From positions 1 to 11,226 of the forward strand of contig NZ_CAHJWD020000464.1 in NCBI RefSeq assembly GCF_903642095.1: 11,226 nucleotides of DNA, written 5' to 3'. This document shows positions 8,258 through 11,226 of this stretch, in pieces. Position 1 is the first letter of the stretch. Each line of letters begins with the position of its first letter. The DNA is from Bathymodiolus brooksi thiotrophic gill symbiont (GTDB lineage: Bacteria > Pseudomonadota > Gammaproteobacteria > PS1 > Pseudothioglobaceae). Below the pieces are notes generated by a model. The model had not been told where the DNA came from, did no database searches, and saw only the letters and a program-made list of their open reading frames with translations. A program made the translations under genes and the position numbers.

Positions 8258-9514
8258 TTAAAAACTGCCCATCATACTTTTAATTTTACCCGATATCCCA
8301 CGCTTAGTTGATTGCTCTTCTTTGTAACCCAACTCTTCATCATTAAACAACAACAAACCCAAAGCACAAGCGTATTCTGGTGCTAGCAGGTCATCATCTG
8401 TAGAAATAAAATTAGGATCTAAACGAATAACCTCCCTATTTACATACCCTATTTTGGCTCTCTTCTTTAAGCAACTAAGCACCAAATCAGCACAACCTTT
8501 AATTTTGACACCACCGCCCACAAGAACAAAACTTTTTATTGAACGATACAAGTTTTTATCTTGCTTGCTTATCTTCTTCTTAATTAACAACAACAAGGAT
8601 TGATAAGATGCCTCAATCACTTCAATTAACGACTCGTGAGACAAATAATATGTGTCCATATCATCAATTTGTCGAAAACGAATAAGTCCGTCATCCACCA
8701 GCGTTTTAACTTGTGCCTGCCCATAAGTTAATTTTAATCGCTCCGCCTCCTCAAAAGAGGTATCAAACGCATCCGCAATATCAGCAGTAATTTGTGCCGC
8801 ACCCGCTTGAATCGTCGCACTATAAAAAACCCCCCCATTCTTAAAAACAGACAAATCCATTACCTCCGAACCCATATCAACCAAACAAACACCACTGTCT
8901 TTTTGTACTTGGGTCAAATAAGGCTCACTACTCGCCATTGAACTTACCACCATTTTGCGTGCCTTTAAATCACACAAATCAATACTTTTTTCAATACTTT
9001 TAACACGCTGCTTAGAGGCAACAACAATATGCATACTCGCCTCCAATGTATTCGCATCCTCACCAATTGGACTTTTAACCACAGCACCCTGCTCAGTTTC
9101 TAGATCTTTGTCCAATATATAATGATGTGTTATGCCACTAATGCGTTGCTCAGTTTCTCTAAATTTCTGTGCTTCAGCAAACTTAATAAGCCCTTCCACA
9201 TCACTCTTTTTAACCCTACCACTACCCACATGCACATTATGAGTAGTATTAAACACCCTAAGATTCGGGTCTGAAATATTAACAACAACACTGTCAAATT
9301 CAGAATTACAACTTCTCCCAGCCTTATTAGCAACCTCTTCAATAACCGACACCACTTCTTCAATATCAACAATCTCACCTTTCTTAACCCCCATAGAGGC
9401 ACCTTTAGCATAGCCAACAACTTCTAGTAATCCGTCATCCAGCCTATCTGCAATCAGCACCACAATCTTACTACTCCCAATATCCACACTGGCAATATAA
9501 TTACTATCAGCCAT
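8258..9514 (-). CDS. ftsA: Cell division protein FtsA, divergent
   Basis: FtsA is an actin-like ATPase that anchors FtsZ filaments to the membrane and recruits the divisome. The 418-residue length is normal. The phosphate-1 motif VDIGSSKIVVLIA is near the N-terminus and KKGEIVDIEEVV is in the first subdomain. The adenosine motif FVLVGGGVKIKG lies about 330-341. The C-terminal amphipathic helix KRGISGKIKSMMGSF is the membrane anchor. Phosphate-2 reads CLVDMGSEVMDLSVF where most FtsA proteins have a DIGGGT(T/M)D-type loop, so ATP handling may be altered. The usual GISG.H segment reads NISDPNLRVFN. The start abuts the dusA stop codon with no gap, behind a GAGGGGG ribosome site. Neither ftsQ nor ftsZ is adjacent. 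Confidence 0.92.
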   Translation of the reverse strand: MADSNYIASVDIGSSKIVVLIADRLDDGLLEVVGYAKGASMGVKKGEIVDIEEVVSVIEEVANKAGRSCNSEFDSVVVNISDPNLRVFNTTHNVHVGSGRVKKSDVEGLIKFAEAQKFRETEQRISGITHHYILDKDLETEQGAVVKSPIGEDANTLEASMHIVVASKQRVKSIEKSIDLCDLKARKMVVSSMASSEPYLTQVQKDSGVCLVDMGSEVMDLSVFKNGGVFYSATIQAGAAQITADIADAFDTSFEEAERLKLTYGQAQVKTLVDDGLIRFRQIDDMDTYYLSHESLIEVIEASYQSLLLLIKKKISKQDKNLYRSIKSFVLVGGGVKIKGCADLVLSCLKKRAKIGYVNREVIRLDPNFISTDDDLLAPEYACALGLLLFNDEELGYKEEQSTKRGISGKIKSMMGSF

Positions 9515-10468
9515 CTATTCCACCCCCTCTACAAAATCCAACCATTTATACAAATGCGTCAATTCAACCGTCTTACCACTCAACAATTGCCTAAACTTCC
9601 TCGCATTCGGCTGCCCATGATACAGCCCCAAAATATGCCGAGTCATCGAACGAATCGGCACCCCTTGTGCCTGTTGATTTTTCATATAATCAATAAAACG
9701 CAACAACACCTGCTCACGCGACAACACCCCCAGCGTTTTTTGATAAATCACCGCATCCACCTCACTCAACAAATACGGCTGATGATACACCGCCCTACCC
9801 AACATCACCCCATCCACATTCGCCAAATGCCGCTGCACACTCTCCATCGTCACAATCCCCCCATTAATCCCAATCCCCAACGCTGGAAAATCCCGCTTAA
9901 TCCGATACACCCGCTCATAATTCAACGGCGGCACAGTCCGATTCTCCTTAGGGCTCAACCCCTGTAACCACGCCTTCCTCGCATGAATAAAAAAATCATC
10001 ACACCCCGCCCCCGCAACCGTCGCCACAAAATTAACCAATTCATCATAACTGTCCCTCTCATCCACCCCAATTCTCGACTTCACCGTTACCGGAATATCC
10101 ACCACCTGCCTCATCGCATCCACACACCTCGCCACCACCTCTGGCGTCTGCATCAAACACGCCCCAAAACGCCCCGACTGCACCCTATCAGACGGACACC
10201 CCACATTAATATTCACCTCATCATACCCCCACACCTGTGCCACCCTCGCCGCCCTCGCCATCTCCTGCGGATCACTCCCTCCCAACTGCAACACCAACGG
10301 ATGTTCCCCCACATCAAAATCCAACAACCGCCCCTTATCCCCATACAAAATCGCCTTAGCCGTTACCATCTCCGTCCACAACTGCACCTCCGACGACAAC
10401 AACCGATGAAAATACCGACAATGCCTATCCGTCCAATCCATCATTGGCGCTACCGAAAATTTATGCAT
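9515..10468 (-). CDS. dusA: tRNA-dihydrouridine(20/20a) synthase
   Basis: DusA is an FMN enzyme that reduces uridines 20 and 20a in the tRNA D-loop using NADPH. The 317-residue product carries the subfamily hallmarks FSVAPMMDWTDRHCRYFHRLL at the N-terminus, and NVGCPSDRVQSGRFGACLM with the active-site Cys (about 93-111). VKSRIGVD, HARKAWLQGLSPKENR and the C-terminal GLYHGQPNARKFRQLLSG follow. ATG 10468 gives the normal opening; GTG 10471 immediately before it is an alternative. Its first bases overlap the stop codon of the unknown 85-codon gene. Base use is unusual: the coding strand is very G-rich and C-poor, with many NNG codons, and sampled 60-base stretches reach about 60% GC. The 5' end of dusA is a known island integration target. 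Confidence 0.96.
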   Translation of the reverse strand: MHKFSVAPMMDWTDRHCRYFHRLLSSEVQLWTEMVTAKAILYGDKGRLLDFDVGEHPLVLQLGGSDPQEMARAARVAQVWGYDEVNINVGCPSDRVQSGRFGACLMQTPEVVARCVDAMRQVVDIPVTVKSRIGVDERDSYDELVNFVATVAGAGCDDFFIHARKAWLQGLSPKENRTVPPLNYERVYRIKRDFPALGIGINGGIVTMESVQRHLANVDGVMLGRAVYHQPYLLSEVDAVIYQKTLGVLSREQVLLRFIDYMKNQQAQGVPIRSMTRHILGLYHGQPNARKFRQLLSGKTVELTHLYKWLDFVEGVE

Positions 10469-10718
10469 CACCTTTCACCCGATTAATCTTATCCGCATAC
10501 TCTTGCAACAACGCTATCGGTTTAAAACCTTGTTCTTTTGCCCGTTTAATATTTCCAGAAAAGTCCCATTCCTCCATAACACCAAATTTAGTATCCGCTG
10601 ACAGGTGTAAGATAAACTCTTCGGTCGCAGAACTTTGATAAAAAAATGACTTTTGAAAGCGAACTGCACTGCCAGCGGTCGACTGGAATGATTTGTTATG
10701 CAGCACTTTGTTTTCCAT
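10461..10718 (-). CDS. Uncharacterised 85-residue protein next to a restriction-like gene
   Basis: I do not recognise this protein. It has 85 residues, starts MENKVLHNKSF and includes FFYQSSATEEFILHLSADTKFG and ADKINRVKGDA. It looks soluble, mixed-charge and possibly alpha/beta, with no signal peptide, membrane segment or metal cluster. Its ATG shares one base with the TAA of the upstream restriction-like gene (TAATG), so it is probably translated by coupling. Its own stop lies inside the first codons of dusA. The tight link suggests an accessory partner of the upstream gene, for example part of a restriction-modification unit, but nothing in the sequence proves that. Base composition is AT-rich, like its upstream neighbour and unlike dusA. 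Confidence 0.65.
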   Translation of the reverse strand: MENKVLHNKSFQSTAGSAVRFQKSFFYQSSATEEFILHLSADTKFGVMEEWDFSGNIKRAKEQGFKPIALLQEYADKINRVKGDA

Positions 10719-11226
10719 TAAATTTCTAATAATTTCGTTGGGTTGATTTTAAACTGCAACATATTCGCACTAGGTCTACCATTGTCTCCACCCTTTCGTT
10801 GCATTGTTATCTTTCCAATATTAATGCTTCCTTTAGGAGATATCTTTATCTCACCATTACCAAAAAAATTAAGCACTTCATTAATTGGTTTTAATACCCA
10901 CTTAATTGGCTCTTTATCTTTAATAATTACCAGCATCCATTCAGCAGAAAATTTACCCCTACCTTTTAATATATCGTTGATTATTAAAGTTTGATTATTT
11001 TTCAAAAAACCAAATAATGCTTCTTGATCTTGTTGAGATAATTCATCAATAAACATTCTACGACTATCCCTGGTGTTTTGTCCGTAAGGTTCTAACTCAC
11101 CAGTAAAATGCTTTAATATCCGCACCACATTACTTGGTATTTTCCACAATTCTTGATATGTTTCTACCCACCTTTTATCAATTTGATTAAAACCTGACTC
11201 ATTTGATACTAATTTGACTTGTAAAT
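10718..11226 (-). CDS. Putative type II restriction endonuclease, C-terminal part
   Basis: The frame is open from the window edge, giving at least 168 residues; a TTG at 11149 is not needed as a start because the reading continues upstream (SGFNQIDKRWVETYQELW). The sequence includes HFTGELEPYGQNTRDSRRMF, DILKGRGKFSAEWMLV and a basic, Gly-rich end, ITMQRKGGDNGRPSANMLQF, followed by KINPTKLLEI. From memory, this tail and the general layout resemble small type II restriction endonucleases, but I cannot name the subfamily or recognition site. No clear PD-(D/E)xK motif can be assigned within the visible part. A cognate methyltransferase, if any, would lie beyond 11226. The stop codon overlaps the ATG of the next gene by one base. 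Confidence 0.5.
   Translation of the reverse strand, partial: LQVKLVSNESGFNQIDKRWVETYQELWKIPSNVVRILKHFTGELEPYGQNTRDSRRMFIDELSQQDQEALFGFLKNNQTLIINDILKGRGKFSAEWMLVIIKDKEPIKWVLKPINEVLNFFGNGEIKISPKGSINIGKITMQRKGGDNGRPSANMLQFKINPTKLLEI

Noticed and set aside
10201..10320. G-quadruplex potential on the coding strand of dusA
   Set aside because: G-runs of three or more are too few and too widely spaced for a canonical quadruplex; base composition explains them.
9554..10486. Two long plus-strand frames opposite dusA (137 and 167 codons)
   Set aside because: The products are mostly His, Arg, Pro and Ile, reflecting the C-rich antisense of dusA. They have no family resemblance and no plausible ribosome sites.

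Overview
The window is a compact, AT-rich bacterial segment in which every convincing gene lies on the minus strand, so gene order runs from base 11226 down to base 1. FtsA, LpxC, the ilvB-ilvH-ilvC-pssA-leuA order and an apparent DNA polymerase III psi-type gene point to a gammaproteobacterium. Low GC, tight packing and an unusual ftsA neighbourhood suggest a sulfur-oxidiser of the SUP05/Thioglobaceae type or one of its invertebrate symbionts; the lineage is inferred, not proven.

Region 1 (11226-10461): two AT-rich genes. The first, cut by the window edge, resembles the C-terminal part of a small type II restriction endonuclease. The second is an 85-codon gene of unknown function. They abut the 5' end of dusA, a gene known as an integration target for genomic islands.

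Region 2 (10471-7238): dusA (tRNA dihydrouridine synthase), ftsA (divisome actin homologue) and lpxC (lipid A synthesis). The usual order is ftsQ-ftsA-ftsZ-lpxC. Here dusA sits where ftsQ would be, and only 96 bases containing an inverted repeat separate ftsA from lpxC, so ftsZ is not at its normal place. dusA and the start of ftsA have a strong strand-asymmetric composition unlike the rest of the window.

Region 3 (7237-3023): a promoter-like site, then ilvB-ilvH-ilvC (acetohydroxyacid synthase and ketol-acid reductoisomerase, shared steps to valine, leucine and isoleucine), a strong intrinsic terminator, and pssA (phosphatidylserine synthase).

Region 4 (3022-1): a 176-base leader followed by leuA, then a HolD-like gene, queH (queuosine synthesis) and the start of a probable cytidine deaminase gene, with overlapping or closely spaced ends. 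The leader contains a possible 23-residue peptide with clustered Leu codons. Just before that cluster lies a stretch complementary to the leuA ribosome binding site. There is no U-tract terminator, so a translation-level leucine attenuator is the most interesting hypothesis here.

No tRNA, rRNA, CRISPR array, transposase or integrase gene was seen. No gene-free stretch exceeds 300 bases; the three longest (2847-3022, 7083-7237, 8162-8257) are described individually.
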